Shown here piece by piece: positions 1 through 7,751 of a stretch of DNA of 20,892 nucleotides. The DNA is from Prevotellaceae bacterium (GTDB taxonomy: Bacteria; Bacteroidota; Bacteroidia; Bacteroidales; Bacteroidaceae): the NCBI GenBank assembly GCA_030523505.1, contig JAUNIK010000005.1, positions 1 to 20,892 on the forward strand. The letters are read 5' to 3'. A program made the position numbers and the translations under genes. The notes below the pieces were generated by a model. It worked only from the letters and a program-made list of their open reading frames with translations. It made no database searches and was not told the DNA's origin. Position 1 is the first letter of the stretch; each line of letters begins with the position of its first letter.

Positions 1-108
1 TCCCTTCGCTCGGCCCAAAGGGACGCTTTCATTAAGAAAGAACTTCTCATAACTTCCCAAGCGAAGCGATAACTCCTCTTAACTTCCAGAACTTCAGTCA
101 TATAGTTA
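1..108. other. Non-coding stretch with AACTTC-like repeats
   Basis: No gene is supported here. It lies downstream of the PASTA gene on the minus strand. TCCCTT near base 1 can pair with AAGGGA near 18-23. From about 40 to 98 the motif AACTTC/AACTCC recurs five times (for example ATAACTTCC, TTAACTTCC, GAACTTC). A similar TTAACTTCC string sits at the folP/cdaA junction near 12063. This looks like simple intergenic repeat sequence. Confidence 0.35.
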
Positions 109-756
109 TTATGGTACTTCTACGAAATCATCGATATCATCATCGCTGTTGAAATCATCGTCGATATTATAATCGATATAATTCACCGAGTCGGCAGCCG
201 AGAGCATTCCGTTGCCCACCTTGATGATGATGGTCTTGCTCACAGGTATCTTATCGCCTGCCTGACGGTCGTGTCCATCGACAGTGACACCGTAAACCCA
301 GTCTTTCTCGCCAGCGACAAACTGTGGCATACCCACCTTAAAGCCCATAGCCTTGAGTTTAGCCATAGCCTCGCGCTGCGAACAGTTCTCGACAATGTCG
401 GGCAGTGTGAGCACAGGGGTGCTTGAAGCGTTCACCACAAGATTGATCACATGACCACTCTTCACCATGGCTCCGGCTTTCGGCGACTGTTCAAGAATGC
501 AGTCGGCTGGCAGTTCCTTCACATAACCGGTGTCGCTGACAACGACATCGAGTCCTTTGCTCTCGAGAATGCTGCGAGCCTCGACCATCGATTTGTGGTG
601 CACATCAGGCACATCGATAGCCTCGCCATGATGGGTGTAGATGTCGAGACCGAACTTCACGCCGACCACAAGCAGGATGCACACGACACCCATGGCGAAG
701 ATGTTCCACCACAGATAGCCGCTACGGAATTTATCTACAAATTCAGACAATTTCAT
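109..756 (-). CDS. Membrane-anchored PASTA domain protein
   Basis: A 215-residue protein with a short cytoplasmic N terminus, one membrane segment at about residues 17-38, and two PASTA repeats at about 45-110 and 114-181. Each repeat has the usual pattern of a Pro-rich strand, a helix with a conserved Gly (SKGLDVVV; AMGFKVGM) and a closing hydrophobic strand. PASTA domains bind peptidoglycan or muropeptides in penicillin-binding proteins and Ser/Thr kinases. Here there is no kinase or transpeptidase domain, so this is probably an envelope sensor or scaffold. The last 28 residues are strongly acidic (Asp-rich), a tail outside the domain whose role is unknown. The start ATG at 756 fits the anchor. 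It lies downstream of rpmH and the rpmH terminator, so it may have its own weak promoter or depend on read-through. Membership of the family is clear; its exact role is not. Confidence 0.85.
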   Translation of the reverse strand: MKLSEFVDKFRSGYLWWNIFAMGVVCILLVVGVKFGLDIYTHHGEAIDVPDVHHKSMVEARSILESKGLDVVVSDTGYVKELPADCILEQSPKAGAMVKSGHVINLVVNASSTPVLTLPDIVENCSQREAMAKLKAMGFKVGMPQFVAGEKDWVYGVTVDGHDRQAGDKIPVSKTIIIKVGNGMLSAADSVNYIDYNIDDDFNSDDDIDDFVEVP

Positions 757-780
757 AAAAGTCGCAATGTCTTAATAACA

Positions 781-820
781 CAAAAAGCAGCTATCAGACC
801 GTTATAGACTGATGCTGCTT
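781..820 (-). terminator. Rho-independent terminator after rpmH
   Basis: Read on the minus strand, AAGCAGC-ATCAG pairs with CTGAT-a-GCTGCTT (one bulged base) across an 11-base loop, followed directly by TTTTTGTG. It lies between the rpmH stop and the PASTA gene, so it should end the rpmH transcript. Confidence 0.75.
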
Positions 821-858
821 CTTGTCGTCGTGAGTGACGAACCTATAGCAAGAAATAA

Positions 859-1014
859 TTACTTGCCGTGGTTCTCGCTTGATACAGTGAGCTTCTTACG
901 GCCATGAGCGCGGCGATTGTTCAATACGCGACGACCATTCTTAGTTGCCATTCTCTCACGGAAACCGTGCTTATTTACACGGCGGCGGTTGTGTGGCTGA
1001 AATGTTCTTTTCAT
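859..1014 (-). CDS. rpmH: 50S ribosomal protein L34
   Basis: A 51-residue, very basic protein that starts [20 protein letters not shown] and contains [20 protein letters not shown], the unmistakable L34 signature. L34 is a component of the large ribosomal subunit. The length is a few residues above the family norm because of the tail [10 protein letters not shown]. The gene runs divergently from efp. It has a well-formed Bacteroidota promoter upstream (1087-1117) and a terminator downstream (781-820), so it is a single-gene transcription unit. Confidence 0.97.
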   Translation of the reverse strand: MKRTFQPHNRRRVNKHGFRERMATKNGRRVLNNRRAHGRKKLTVSSENHGK

Positions 1015-1086
1015 CTTTCTATATTTATTTAATTAATTTGCATACGATTTACGGAAATGATTCTGCAACCATTCCAATTCGGACTG

Positions 1087-1117
1087 CAAAATTAGTCATT
1101 TCTTTTGAAATAACCAA
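1087..1117 (-). promoter_or_regulatory. Bacteroidota-type promoter of rpmH
   Basis: Minus strand: -7 box TAATTTTG at 1094-1087 and -33 element TTGG at 1117-1114, with 19 bases between. This matches the TTTG/TAnnTTTG pattern known for the Bacteroidota primary sigma factor. Transcription would start near 1080, giving an rpmH leader of about 65 bases. Confidence 0.7.
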
Positions 1118-1178
1118 GAATTATTCAACTTTTAGTCACTTTTTCTGCATTTTTTCCATATTTATCAAAGATTATTAG

Positions 1179-1186
1179 TAACTTTG
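1179..1186 (+). promoter_or_regulatory. Probable efp promoter (-7 box)
   Basis: TAACTTTG matches TAnnTTTG. No clear TTTG is seen at the expected -33 distance. A start near 1192 would give a leader of about 75 bases that contains a possible stem, AACGCA (1196-1201) with TGCGTT (1216-1221). Confidence 0.55.
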
Positions 1187-1267
1187 CACCATGAAAACGC
1201 AGATTATTTGCTTTTTGCGTTATAATGAAACTGTAAAAAATCAAACATTAAATTAAGATAAAGTATT

Positions 1268-1834
1268 ATGATTGGATGCGAAGACATTAAGAAAGGTGTA
1301 GCAATCCGCATGGATGGTTACATTTGGGTGTGCATTGATTTCCAGCACATCAAGCCAGGTAAGGGTAACACTGTAATGCGTTGTAAGTTTAAGAATGTAG
1401 TTGACGGACGCGTACTTGAGCGCACATGGAACGTTGGTTTCAAGCTCGAGGATGTTGTTATCGAGCACCGCGACTACCAGTACCTCTACAAGGAGGGCGA
1501 GGACTTCATCTTCATGAGCCTCGAGACTTACGAGCAGGCTCCTATCGCTAAGGACCTCATCACTGGTGTTGAGTATATGAAGGAGAATGATGTTGTTACT
1601 GTTGTAAGCGATACAACCGACGGTACTGTACTCTATGCTGAGATGCCAATCAAGACCAACCTCCGCATTGCTCACAGCGAGCCAGGTATCAAGGGCGATA
1701 CAGCAACAAACACATTGAAGCCTGCTACTCTTGAGACAGGTGTTGAGATCCGTGTGCCTCTCTTCATCAACGAAGGCGACCTCATCACAGTTGATACTCG
1801 TGACGGTAGCTACGTTGGTCGCGTAAAGGAATAA
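1268..1834 (+). CDS. efp: Elongation factor P
   Basis: EF-P enters the ribosomal E site and relieves stalling at polyproline. The protein has 188 residues, the usual length, with the KOW-like N domain (about 1-62), then two OB domains. The exposed loop HIKPGKGN carries Lys32, the position that is modified in EF-P of many bacteria. The C-terminal signature SEPGIKGDTATNTLKPATLE followed by VPLFINEGD is complete. No modification enzyme is encoded in this window. The ATG at 1268 follows an A-rich leader without a Shine-Dalgarno, as is normal in Bacteroidota. The gene is monocistronic: a strong terminator follows at 1870-1933. Confidence 0.97.
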   Translation: MIGCEDIKKGVAIRMDGYIWVCIDFQHIKPGKGNTVMRCKFKNVVDGRVLERTWNVGFKLEDVVIEHRDYQYLYKEGEDFIFMSLETYEQAPIAKDLITGVEYMKENDVVTVVSDTTDGTVLYAEMPIKTNLRIAHSEPGIKGDTATNTLKPATLETGVEIRVPLFINEGDLITVDTRDGSYVGRVKE

Positions 1835-1869
1835 GACTATTCCCGCACTGCGGACTGTAAATAACATAG

Positions 1870-1933
1870 CGGAAAGCAAAGTAGGTCCGCCCTGAGAGAA
1901 AAGGGAGGAAAACTCCTTTGCTTTCCGTTTTTT
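1870..1933 (+). terminator. Strong Rho-independent terminator of efp
   Basis: CGGAAAGCAAAG (1870-1881) pairs perfectly with CTTTGCTTTCCG (1916-1927), followed by TTTTTT. The 34-base interval can fold into a second stem, CCCT with AGGG. A TTG inside the right arm opens the reading frame of the next gene, but it is not the real start. Confidence 0.85.
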
Positions 1934-1971
1934 CGTTTTCAGAAGGTTATCCGTATAATTGTCAAAAGCAA

Positions 1972-3060
1972 ATGCGTTACTCCATCATTGTTCCTGTATT
2001 CAACCGTCCCGATGAGGTGGACGAACTGCTCGAGAGCCTTACCCACCAGACTTTCCGCGACTTTGAGGTTGTCATCGTCGAGGACGGAAGCAGCATTCCC
2101 TGCAAGGAGGTGTGTCAGAAATATGAGCAGACACTGGATATAAAATATTTCGAGAAGCAGAATTCCGGACCGGGCCAGAGCCGCAACTACGGTGCTGAGC
2201 GTGCCAAGGGCGATTTCCTGCTTATCCTCGACAGTGATGTGGTATTGCCGGAAGGATACCTGATGGCCATTGAGGACGATCTGAACCACGAGGACGCTGA
2301 CGCCTTCGGTGGTCCTGACGCCGCTCATCCTTCGTTCACCGACACCCAGAAGGCTATCTCCTACTCTATGACTTCGTTCTTCACAACGGGCGGAATACGT
2401 GGTGGAAAGAAGAAACTGGATAAATTCTATCCTCGTTCGTTCAACATGGGCATCCGCAAAGAGGTCTATGAGCGTCTTGGCGGTTTCTCAAAGATGCGCT
2501 TCGGCGAGGATATCGACTTTTCCATCCGTATATTCAAGGCTGGTTGCCGTTGTCGTCTGTTCCCAGAGGCATGGGTGTGGCACAAGCGTCGCACCGATTT
2601 CCGTAAGTTCTGGCGACAGGTGTACAACTCGGGCATCGCGCGCATAAACCTATTTAAAAAATATCCGGAGTCGCTGAAACTGGTGCATCTGCTGCCAGCG
2701 GTATTCGTATTGGGCGTAGCATTCCTACTCATTGTTTTCCTGATTGGATTGGCAACCTACTGCTACGGAGAATACAAACTTAGCAACTGGGCATGGGATT
2801 GTGCTACAATCCCGATGGGCATAATATACAAGGGTCAGCTGACGATGATATGGGCTCTTGTCCCATTGATTCTTTATTCGGCGATTATCAGTATTGACTC
2901 TGCAATTCTGAACAAGAGTCTCAAGGTGGGACTCCTATCCATCCCTGCTGCCTTTGTGCAACTCGGTGGTTATGGATGCGGATTCCTCTCTGCATGGTGG
3001 AAGCGTTGCGTCTGCGGCAAGGACGAGTTCCAGGCTTACGAGAAGACATTCTATAAATAA
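1972..3060 (+). CDS. Family 2 glycosyltransferase, membrane-associated
   Basis: A 362-residue protein starting MRYSIIVPVFNRPDEVDELL, the classic GT2 (GT-A fold) opening. VEDGS at 36-40 and the metal-binding DSD at 87-89 form the nucleotide-sugar site. GEDIDFSIR supplies the acceptor/catalytic acid region and WVWHKRR follows, as in GT2 enzymes that build glycans. After about residue 232 there are two or three membrane segments (LLPAVFVLGVAFLLIVFLI and WALVPLILYSAIISI). It probably transfers a sugar at the inner face of the membrane; donor and acceptor cannot be read from sequence. I chose the ATG at 1972 over an in-frame TTG at 1918, because the TTG lies in the terminator stem and the domain begins at residue 2 from the ATG. 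It is followed after 9 bases by radC, so the two are likely cotranscribed. Confidence 0.85.
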   Translation: MRYSIIVPVFNRPDEVDELLESLTHQTFRDFEVVIVEDGSSIPCKEVCQKYEQTLDIKYFEKQNSGPGQSRNYGAERAKGDFLLILDSDVVLPEGYLMAIEDDLNHEDADAFGGPDAAHPSFTDTQKAISYSMTSFFTTGGIRGGKKKLDKFYPRSFNMGIRKEVYERLGGFSKMRFGEDIDFSIRIFKAGCRCRLFPEAWVWHKRRTDFRKFWRQVYNSGIARINLFKKYPESLKLVHLLPAVFVLGVAFLLIVFLIGLATYCYGEYKLSNWAWDCATIPMGIIYKGQLTMIWALVPLILYSAIISIDSAILNKSLKVGLLSIPAAFVQLGGYGCGFLSAWWKRCVCGKDEFQAYEKTFYK

Positions 3061-3069
3061 GGTGTACTT

Positions 3070-3759
3070 ATGGCAGATAGAATAAGCATTGCAAACTGGG
3101 CAGAAGAGGATCGCCCGCGTGAGAAGCTCCGCGACCTTGGTGCCAGTCTGTTGTCGAAAGCCGAACTGCTGGCTATCCTTATCGGTTCGGGCACACCAAA
3201 GAAGAGTGCCGTGGAACTGATGCAGGATGTGCTCCACGACTGTGGCGACAGTCTCAACACCCTCGGAAAGAAGTCGGTGCGCGACCTGATGCAGTACAAC
3301 GGTATCGGTGAGGCGAAGGCTATCACCATCCTTGCCGCCTGTGAACTGGCAAAGCGCCGTTCACGTGAACAGGCTGTCCAGCGCGAGGACATGAGTTCCG
3401 CACGACAGATCTATGACTATATGCACTCGCACATGCAGGACCTCGATGTAGAAGAGGCGTGGGTGCTGTTAATGAACCAGAACTGCAAGCTCATCAAAGC
3501 CCAGCGACTATCGCATGGCGGTATCAGCGAGACGGCTGTCGATGTGCGACTGATTCTCAAGGAGGCTATCCTCAACAATGCTACGATGCTGGTACTTTGC
3601 CATAACCATCCGAGCGGCGGCACTCATCCGAGCACCGATGACAATAAATTGACAACTCGTGTTAAAGCGGCATGCGACACGATGAGGATTTATTTCCTCG
3701 ATCATGTCATCGTCACCGATGGCGATTACTACAGCTACCGCGAAAACGGAAAGATATAA
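3070..3759 (+). CDS. radC: RadC family JAB/MPN domain protein
   Basis: A 229-residue protein of full family length. The N-terminal part holds a helix-hairpin-helix (YNGIGEAKA, about 75-90), which suggests DNA binding. The C-terminal JAMM/MPN+ domain has HNHPSGGTHPSTDD at 178-191 with both metal-binding His and the downstream Asp, so it looks catalytically competent as a zinc metallo-isopeptidase-like fold. RadC was once called a DNA repair protein, but its biochemical role remains unsettled. The gene is packed between the glycosyltransferase (9 bases upstream) and the DUF59 gene (26 bases downstream), a housekeeping neighbourhood rather than a mobile one. Confidence 0.95.
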   Translation: MADRISIANWAEEDRPREKLRDLGASLLSKAELLAILIGSGTPKKSAVELMQDVLHDCGDSLNTLGKKSVRDLMQYNGIGEAKAITILAACELAKRRSREQAVQREDMSSARQIYDYMHSHMQDLDVEEAWVLLMNQNCKLIKAQRLSHGGISETAVDVRLILKEAILNNATMLVLCHNHPSGGTHPSTDDNKLTTRVKAACDTMRIYFLDHVIVTDGDYYSYRENGKI

Positions 3760-3785
3760 AAATTGCTAAATTGTCCAATTACCAC

Positions 3786-4106
3786 ATGACTCAAGAAGAA
3801 AAACTTCATATTGAAGAGCGTATCGTAGAGGTTCTGAAGACCGTTTACGACCCAGAGATACCCGTCGATATCTATAGTCTTGGCCTTATCTACAAGATCG
3901 ACCTGCAGGACGACGGCACTCTCGATGTTGATATGACGCTCACAGCCCCAGGCTGTCCGGCAGCCGACTTCATCATGGAGGATGTACGACTGAAACTCGA
4001 CACCCTCGAAGGTGTGAAGTCATCGAATGTCAATCTGGTGTTCGAACCAGAATGGGATAAGTCAATGATGACAGAAGAAGCCAGAATCGAACTCGGGTTT
4101 GATTAA
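3786..4106 (+). CDS. MIP18/DUF59 family Fe-S assembly factor
   Basis: A 106-residue single-domain protein. It shows TVYDPEIPVDIYSLGLIY (19-36) and LTAPGCPAADFIMEDV, with the conserved Cys57, which is the signature of MIP18 (DUF59) proteins such as SufT and the N-terminal part of Mrp/ApbC. These proteins act in iron-sulfur cluster maturation or transfer. The length equals a free-standing domain. The ATG at 3786 is the only start that gives the family N terminus; the same frame stays open upstream inside radC but encodes nothing recognisable there. It lies in the GT2-radC-DUF59-lpxH run with short gaps. No other suf or isc gene is in view. Confidence 0.85.
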   Translation: MTQEEKLHIEERIVEVLKTVYDPEIPVDIYSLGLIYKIDLQDDGTLDVDMTLTAPGCPAADFIMEDVRLKLDTLEGVKSSNVNLVFEPEWDKSMMTEEARIELGFD

Positions 4107-4117
4107 GTGATAAAACT

Positions 4118-4936
4118 ATGAACAAACAATGGCAATCCAACACCTCCCCTCGGGGAGGTAGGGAGGGGGTCGGACCTATTTACTTCATATCCGATGCTCA
4201 TCTTGGTTCCTGGGCTCTCGAACATCGCAGAACCCAGGAGAGACGACTGGTGCGTTTCCTCGATGAGATAAAAGACAAAGCTGCCGCAGTGTATATGCTC
4301 GGCGATATGTTCGACTTCTGGCATGAATGGAAATATGTAGTGCCGAAGGGCTATACCCGTTTCCTCGGTAAGATTGCCGAACTGACCGACAATGGTGTCG
4401 AGGTGCACTACTTCACCGGCAACCACGATATCTGGGCTTACGGATATCTCGCCAGTGAGTGTGGCGTCATACTGCATCACGAACCACTAACAACAGAAAT
4501 CTACGGCTCGCTGTTCTTCCTTGCCCACGGCGACGGCATGGGTGATCCCGACAAGGGTTTCAAAGCTATACGAAAAATATTCCATAGCAAGGTGTGCCAG
4601 TGGATGTTCGCCAATCTGCTCCATCCAAACTGGGCAATGAAGTTCGGACAGAACTGGGCAAAGAACAGTCGCCTGAAGCGCCCGGACGGCAAGGAACCGC
4701 CATATATGGGTGAGAAAAAAGAGCATCTGGTGCTTTTCACCAAGGAGTATATGAAGGAACATCCTGACATTGATTTCTATATCTATGGCCACCGTCACAT
4801 AGAACTCGACCTCATGCTTACAATGAAGACGCGCATGATGATCCTCGGCGACTGGATCTCGGAATTCACATACGCCGTATGGGACGGAGAAAAGATGTTT
4901 ATGGAAAACTACATAGAAGGAGAGAGCCAGCTGTAA
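4118..4936 (+). CDS. lpxH: UDP-2,3-diacylglucosamine diphosphatase, with palindrome-encoded N-terminal insert
   Basis: LpxH hydrolyses UDP-2,3-diacylglucosamine to lipid X and UMP in lipid A synthesis at the inner membrane. The 272-residue protein has a complete metallophosphoesterase set: SDAHLG (Asp26, His28), LGDMFDFW (Asp63), GNHD (102-104), AHGDG (His137) and YGHRH (His225, His227). LLHPNWAMK and the helical insert around it fit LpxH/LpxH2-like enzymes. The domain starts at residue 20 (PIYFISDAHLG). The first 19 residues are unusual: residues 9-18 (TSPRGGREGV) are encoded by a GC-rich palindromic element at 4141-4173. No other usable start lies between the ATG at 4118 and the domain, so the element must be translated. 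The gene sits 11 bases after the DUF59 gene. I am sure of the family and fairly sure of LpxH. Confidence 0.9.
   Translation: MNKQWQSNTSPRGGREGVGPIYFISDAHLGSWALEHRRTQERRLVRFLDEIKDKAAAVYMLGDMFDFWHEWKYVVPKGYTRFLGKIAELTDNGVEVHYFTGNHDIWAYGYLASECGVILHHEPLTTEIYGSLFFLAHGDGMGDPDKGFKAIRKIFHSKVCQWMFANLLHPNWAMKFGQNWAKNSRLKRPDGKEPPYMGEKKEHLVLFTKEYMKEHPDIDFYIYGHRHIELDLMLTMKTRMMILGDWISEFTYAVWDGEKMFMENYIEGESQL
4141..4173 (+). repeat. GC-rich palindromic element, copy 1 (inside lpxH)
   Basis: ACCTCCCC (4142-4149) and GGGGAGGT (4152-4159) form a hairpin with a two-base loop, followed by the G-rich tail AGGGAGGGGGTCGG. The plan (C-rich arm, G-rich arm, G-rich tail) matches the copies near 10423, 13933 and 14410. 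It lies in frame in lpxH. Confidence 0.75.
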
Positions 4937-4977
4937 AAACGGCTGGTCCTCTTCCCCTTTCATCCGAGAGGGAAGGC
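4926..4977 (+). other. Two hairpins after lpxH
   Basis: CCAGC/GCTGG (4927-4931, 4942-4946) spans the lpxH stop codon. CTTCCC/GGGAAG (4951-4956, 4970-4975) follows. Neither has a T-run, so they are not clear intrinsic terminators. The second may be a worn copy of the GC-rich palindrome. Confidence 0.4.
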
Positions 4978-5021
4978 CATTGACACAATTTTGCACGATA
5001 TTTACATACTTTTTCTCATTA

Positions 5022-5056
5022 TTGATATTATTCTTCAAAGATTTTTTATACTTTTG
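5022..5056 (+). promoter_or_regulatory. Promoter of the SGNH hydrolase operon
   Basis: TACTTTTG at 5049-5056 matches TAnnTTTG, with TTG at 5022-5024, a spacing of 24 that is longer than the usual 19-21. Transcription would start about 5063, some 15 bases before the ATG. AT-rich sequence surrounds it. Confidence 0.6.
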
Positions 5057-5078
5057 CAACATACAAAACTAACCAACA

Positions 5079-5780
5079 ATGAAAAAAGTAAAGTATCTAT
5101 TCATCCTGTTTCTCGTAGCACTCAACATTCAGTCAGCGAGTGCACAGAGTCATGAGTTCGCATGGTGGTACCGTTTCGAGGGTGCCAACAAGGAAATCGG
5201 CATGCCTGCAAAAGGCGAAAAGCGCGTAGTGTTCTTCGGCAATTCCATCACCGAATACTGGCCTTACAAGCACGGAGACTGGTTCAAGGAGAACAATATC
5301 CTCGGTCGTGGCATCGGTGGCCAGACCACCTATCAGTTTCTCCTCCGGTTCTACGATGACTGCATCAACCTCAAACCATCGATAGTTGTCATCAACGGAG
5401 CCATCAATGACATCGCCGAGAATACCGGTCCTTACAACGAACAGCACACTTTCGATAATATCTGTTCGATGGTGGAGATGGCTCGCCAGAACGGCATCAC
5501 CGTCATCCTCACTTCTATCCTTCCTGCCCATGCCTTCAACTGGCATCCTGGTATCGAGGACCCTATGGGCAAGGTGCGCCGATTGAACGAGCTGATTCAG
5601 GCTTACGCAAAAAAGAACGGTATCACCTATGTCGATTATTTCTCGGCAATGGTGTCCGACAACAACCTCCGCATGCGTGAGGACCTCGCTGACGATGGTG
5701 TTCATCCTAACGAGAAGGGTTATGAAATTATGGAGGCAATGATACTCCCTGTTGTGAATAAATTCAGAAATAAGAAATAA
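5079..5780 (+). CDS. Secreted SGNH/GDSL-type acyl hydrolase, first paralogue
   Basis: A 233-residue exported esterase-type protein. A signal peptide (1-22) ends SASA before Gln23. SGNH blocks are present: FFGNSIT (Ser56 nucleophile, in a GNS variant of GDS), RGIGGQT (oxyanion Gly), NGAIND (Asn110) and DDGVHPN (Asp206, His209). This fold removes acetyl or other acyl groups from sugars or lipids, as in platelet-activating-factor-acetylhydrolase-like and carbohydrate esterases. It is paralogous to the next gene, 3 bases downstream: both mature proteins begin QSHEFA and share FRG/KHGDWFKEN, QFLLRF, DIAENTGPYNE and YVDYFSAMVS. Together with the following GH127 gene this suggests deacylation of plant glycans; the substrate is inferred, not shown. 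Confidence 0.85.
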   Translation: MKKVKYLFILFLVALNIQSASAQSHEFAWWYRFEGANKEIGMPAKGEKRVVFFGNSITEYWPYKHGDWFKENNILGRGIGGQTTYQFLLRFYDDCINLKPSIVVINGAINDIAENTGPYNEQHTFDNICSMVEMARQNGITVILTSILPAHAFNWHPGIEDPMGKVRRLNELIQAYAKKNGITYVDYFSAMVSDNNLRMREDLADDGVHPNEKGYEIMEAMILPVVNKFRNKK

Positions 5781-5783
5781 ACT

Positions 5784-6479
5784 ATGAAGAAAATTCTTTT
5801 CCTTATTCTTGCCCTTGTGGCATTCCATAGTAGTGTGTCGTCAGTGATGGCACAGAGTCATGAGTTTGCCCTGATCGATGCTTATGCCGACCAGAACCGC
5901 GAACTGGGCCCATTAAAGAAATGTGAAAAGCGTGTAGTGTTCATGGGCAACTCCATCACATGGAACTGGGTTCGTTTCCGTGGCGACTGGTTCAAGGAGA
6001 ACGGATTCTACGGTCGTGGTATCAGTGGCCAGACTTCCTATCAGTTCCTTCTCCGTTTCCGCGAGGATGTGATAAAGTTGCAACCAAAAGTTGTTGTTAT
6101 AAACTATGGTACCAACGACATCGCCGAGAACACAGGTCCTTACAACGAGGAGCATACATTCAACAATGTGAAGGCAATGTGCGACCTTGCACGTTTCCAC
6201 AAGATTAAGGTCATCCTCTGCTCTACCCTTCCTCACAAAGGTTTCGGATGGCGTCCAAGTGTCACCGACGCAATGCCAAAAATCCGCAGCCTCAACGAGC
6301 GTGTGAAAGCTTACGCCAAAGAGAACAAGATTCCTTATGTAGATTATTTCTCGGCAATGGTTTCAGAGGATGGCACACAGATGCGTCCTGAACTCTCAGA
6401 GGATGGTGTTCATCCAAACCTCGAGGGCTATGCTATCATGGAATCGCTCGTAATGCCTGTCATCAAGAAACTGCGCTAA
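5784..6479 (+). CDS. Secreted SGNH/GDSL-type acyl hydrolase, second paralogue
   Basis: A 231-residue tandem paralogue of the preceding gene. The signal peptide ends VMA before Gln24. The catalytic set is FMGNSIT (Ser57), RGISGQT, NYGTND (Asn111) and EDGVHPN (Asp207, His210). Here block III is the common GTND form, while the upstream copy has GAIND, so the two may differ in substrate. The body is the same length as its neighbour and all blocks align, which points to a tandem duplication followed by divergence. It is 3 bases downstream of the first copy and 6 bases upstream of the radical SAM gene, so the three are certainly close enough to be one operon. Confidence 0.85.
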   Translation: MKKILFLILALVAFHSSVSSVMAQSHEFALIDAYADQNRELGPLKKCEKRVVFMGNSITWNWVRFRGDWFKENGFYGRGISGQTSYQFLLRFREDVIKLQPKVVVINYGTNDIAENTGPYNEEHTFNNVKAMCDLARFHKIKVILCSTLPHKGFGWRPSVTDAMPKIRSLNERVKAYAKENKIPYVDYFSAMVSEDGTQMRPELSEDGVHPNLEGYAIMESLVMPVIKKLR

Positions 6480-6485
6480 ACGTTC

Positions 6486-7694
6486 ATGATCCAGCCTTTT
6501 TCTTCTCCTTTATATGTTATGGCTAAACCGGCGGGGGCTGCTTGCAACCTCCGCTGCGAATACTGCTATTATCTTGAAAAGGCAAAACTCTTCACGAAGC
6601 AGTCGGCACCGGTTATGTCCGACGAGCTCCTTGAGCACTTCATCGAGGAGTACATTGCATGCCAGACAATGCCCGAGGTGCAGTTCTGTTGGCATGGTGG
6701 TGAACCGCTGTTGCGACCTATCAGTTTCTATAAGAAAGCTTTGAAACTGCAGAAGCAGTATGCTCGCGGCCGACACATCGACAATATCATCCAGACCAAC
6801 GGCACTCTCATAAACGACGAGTGGGCACGATTCTTCAAGCAGAACAATTTCCTTGTCGGGGTTTCCATCGACGGGCCGAAGGATCTACACGATCATTATC
6901 GTCTTTCTCCTCAGGGCGAGGGTTCGTGGGATCGTGTGATGCGTGGAATACGCTGCCTACAAAAGTATGGCGTGGAGTGGAATGCCATGGCGGTTGTAAA
7001 TGATGTCATTGCAGAACATCCATTGGAGTTCTACAATTTCTTCAAGTCTATCGACTGCCATTATATCCAGTTCACTCCTATCGTAGAACGTTTGCAACAT
7101 CATTCCGACGGACGCCGTCTGGCAAATCCTCTCGATGGCGACTCTCCTCAACTGACTCCGTTCTCTGTAACTCCAAAGAAGTGGGGCCATTTCCTCTGCA
7201 CCATCTTTGACGAGTGGGTGCGCAAAGATGTGGGCAACTTTTTCATCCAAATATTCGATTCCACCCTTGCCAACTGGATGGGCGAACAGCCGGGAGTATG
7301 CTCTCTGGCTCGCGACTGTGGTCATGCTGCCGTGATGGAGCATAATGGTGATATGTATTCATGCGACCATTTCGTGTTTCCGGAATATCGTCTTGGTAAC
7401 ATCATGACCGATTCCATCATCGGAATGATGAAAAGCCAGCGGCAACTGGACTTCGGACGCATAAAGCATGGTTCGTTGCCTACCCAGTGTCAGCGGTGTG
7501 AGTGGAACTTTGCCTGCAATGGTGAGTGTCCGAAAAACCGTTTCTGCAAGACTGCCACTGGCGAACGAGGCCTCAACTACCTATGCGAAGGCTATCATGA
7601 GTTCTTTGCCCATGTGGCCCCAGCAATGGACATCATGAAGCGACTCCTCATGAACCGTCAGCCCCCAGCCCTCATCATGCAACTCCTGAAATAG
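6486..7694 (+). CDS. Anaerobic sulfatase-maturating enzyme-like radical SAM/SPASM protein
   Basis: A 402-residue cytoplasmic radical SAM enzyme. CNLRCEYC (Cys20, Cys24, Cys27) binds the SAM-cleaving 4Fe-4S cluster, followed by WHGGEPLL and QTNGTL. The C-terminal SPASM part has Cys272, Cys278, Cys293 and the run CQRCEWNFACNGECPKNRFC for two auxiliary clusters. SLARDCGH places an Asp at 277, where anSME enzymes have their key acid. These enzymes convert a Cys or Ser in a sulfatase to formylglycine. No sulfatase gene is in this window, so its target must be elsewhere, or it modifies another protein. Its neighbours are two exported esterases and a GH127 enzyme, which fits a glycan-degradation locus. 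Confidence 0.87.
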   Translation: MIQPFSSPLYVMAKPAGAACNLRCEYCYYLEKAKLFTKQSAPVMSDELLEHFIEEYIACQTMPEVQFCWHGGEPLLRPISFYKKALKLQKQYARGRHIDNIIQTNGTLINDEWARFFKQNNFLVGVSIDGPKDLHDHYRLSPQGEGSWDRVMRGIRCLQKYGVEWNAMAVVNDVIAEHPLEFYNFFKSIDCHYIQFTPIVERLQHHSDGRRLANPLDGDSPQLTPFSVTPKKWGHFLCTIFDEWVRKDVGNFFIQIFDSTLANWMGEQPGVCSLARDCGHAAVMEHNGDMYSCDHFVFPEYRLGNIMTDSIIGMMKSQRQLDFGRIKHGSLPTQCQRCEWNFACNGECPKNRFCKTATGERGLNYLCEGYHEFFAHVAPAMDIMKRLLMNRQPPALIMQLLK

Positions 7695-7705
7695 TCACCT
7701 ATCCC

Positions 7706-7749
7706 CATCCTCTAAAAATCTCTTGCATCCTCTAAAACCATCTATAAAA
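7706..7749 (+). repeat. Short direct repeats before the GH127 gene
   Basis: CATCCTCTAAAA occurs at 7706-7717 and again at 7726-7737, 20 bases apart, with a partial third match (CATCTATAAAA) at 7739-7749. No TAnnTTTG box is present, so the downstream gene is probably read from the operon promoter. Confidence 0.45.
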
Positions 7750-7751
7750 AA

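Noticed and set aside
1253..1879. Open frame on the minus strand across efp
   Set aside because: Antisense to an intact EF-P with all family motifs; no independent support.
1918..1971. TTG start extending the glycosyltransferase by 18 residues
   Set aside because: The TTG is inside the right arm of the efp terminator and the GT2 domain starts right after the ATG at 1972.
6905..6930. SPQGEGSW segment in the sulfatase maturase as a fifth palindrome
   Set aside because: The DNA has no complementary arms and no G-rich tail; relatives have a loop here, so the likeness is by chance.
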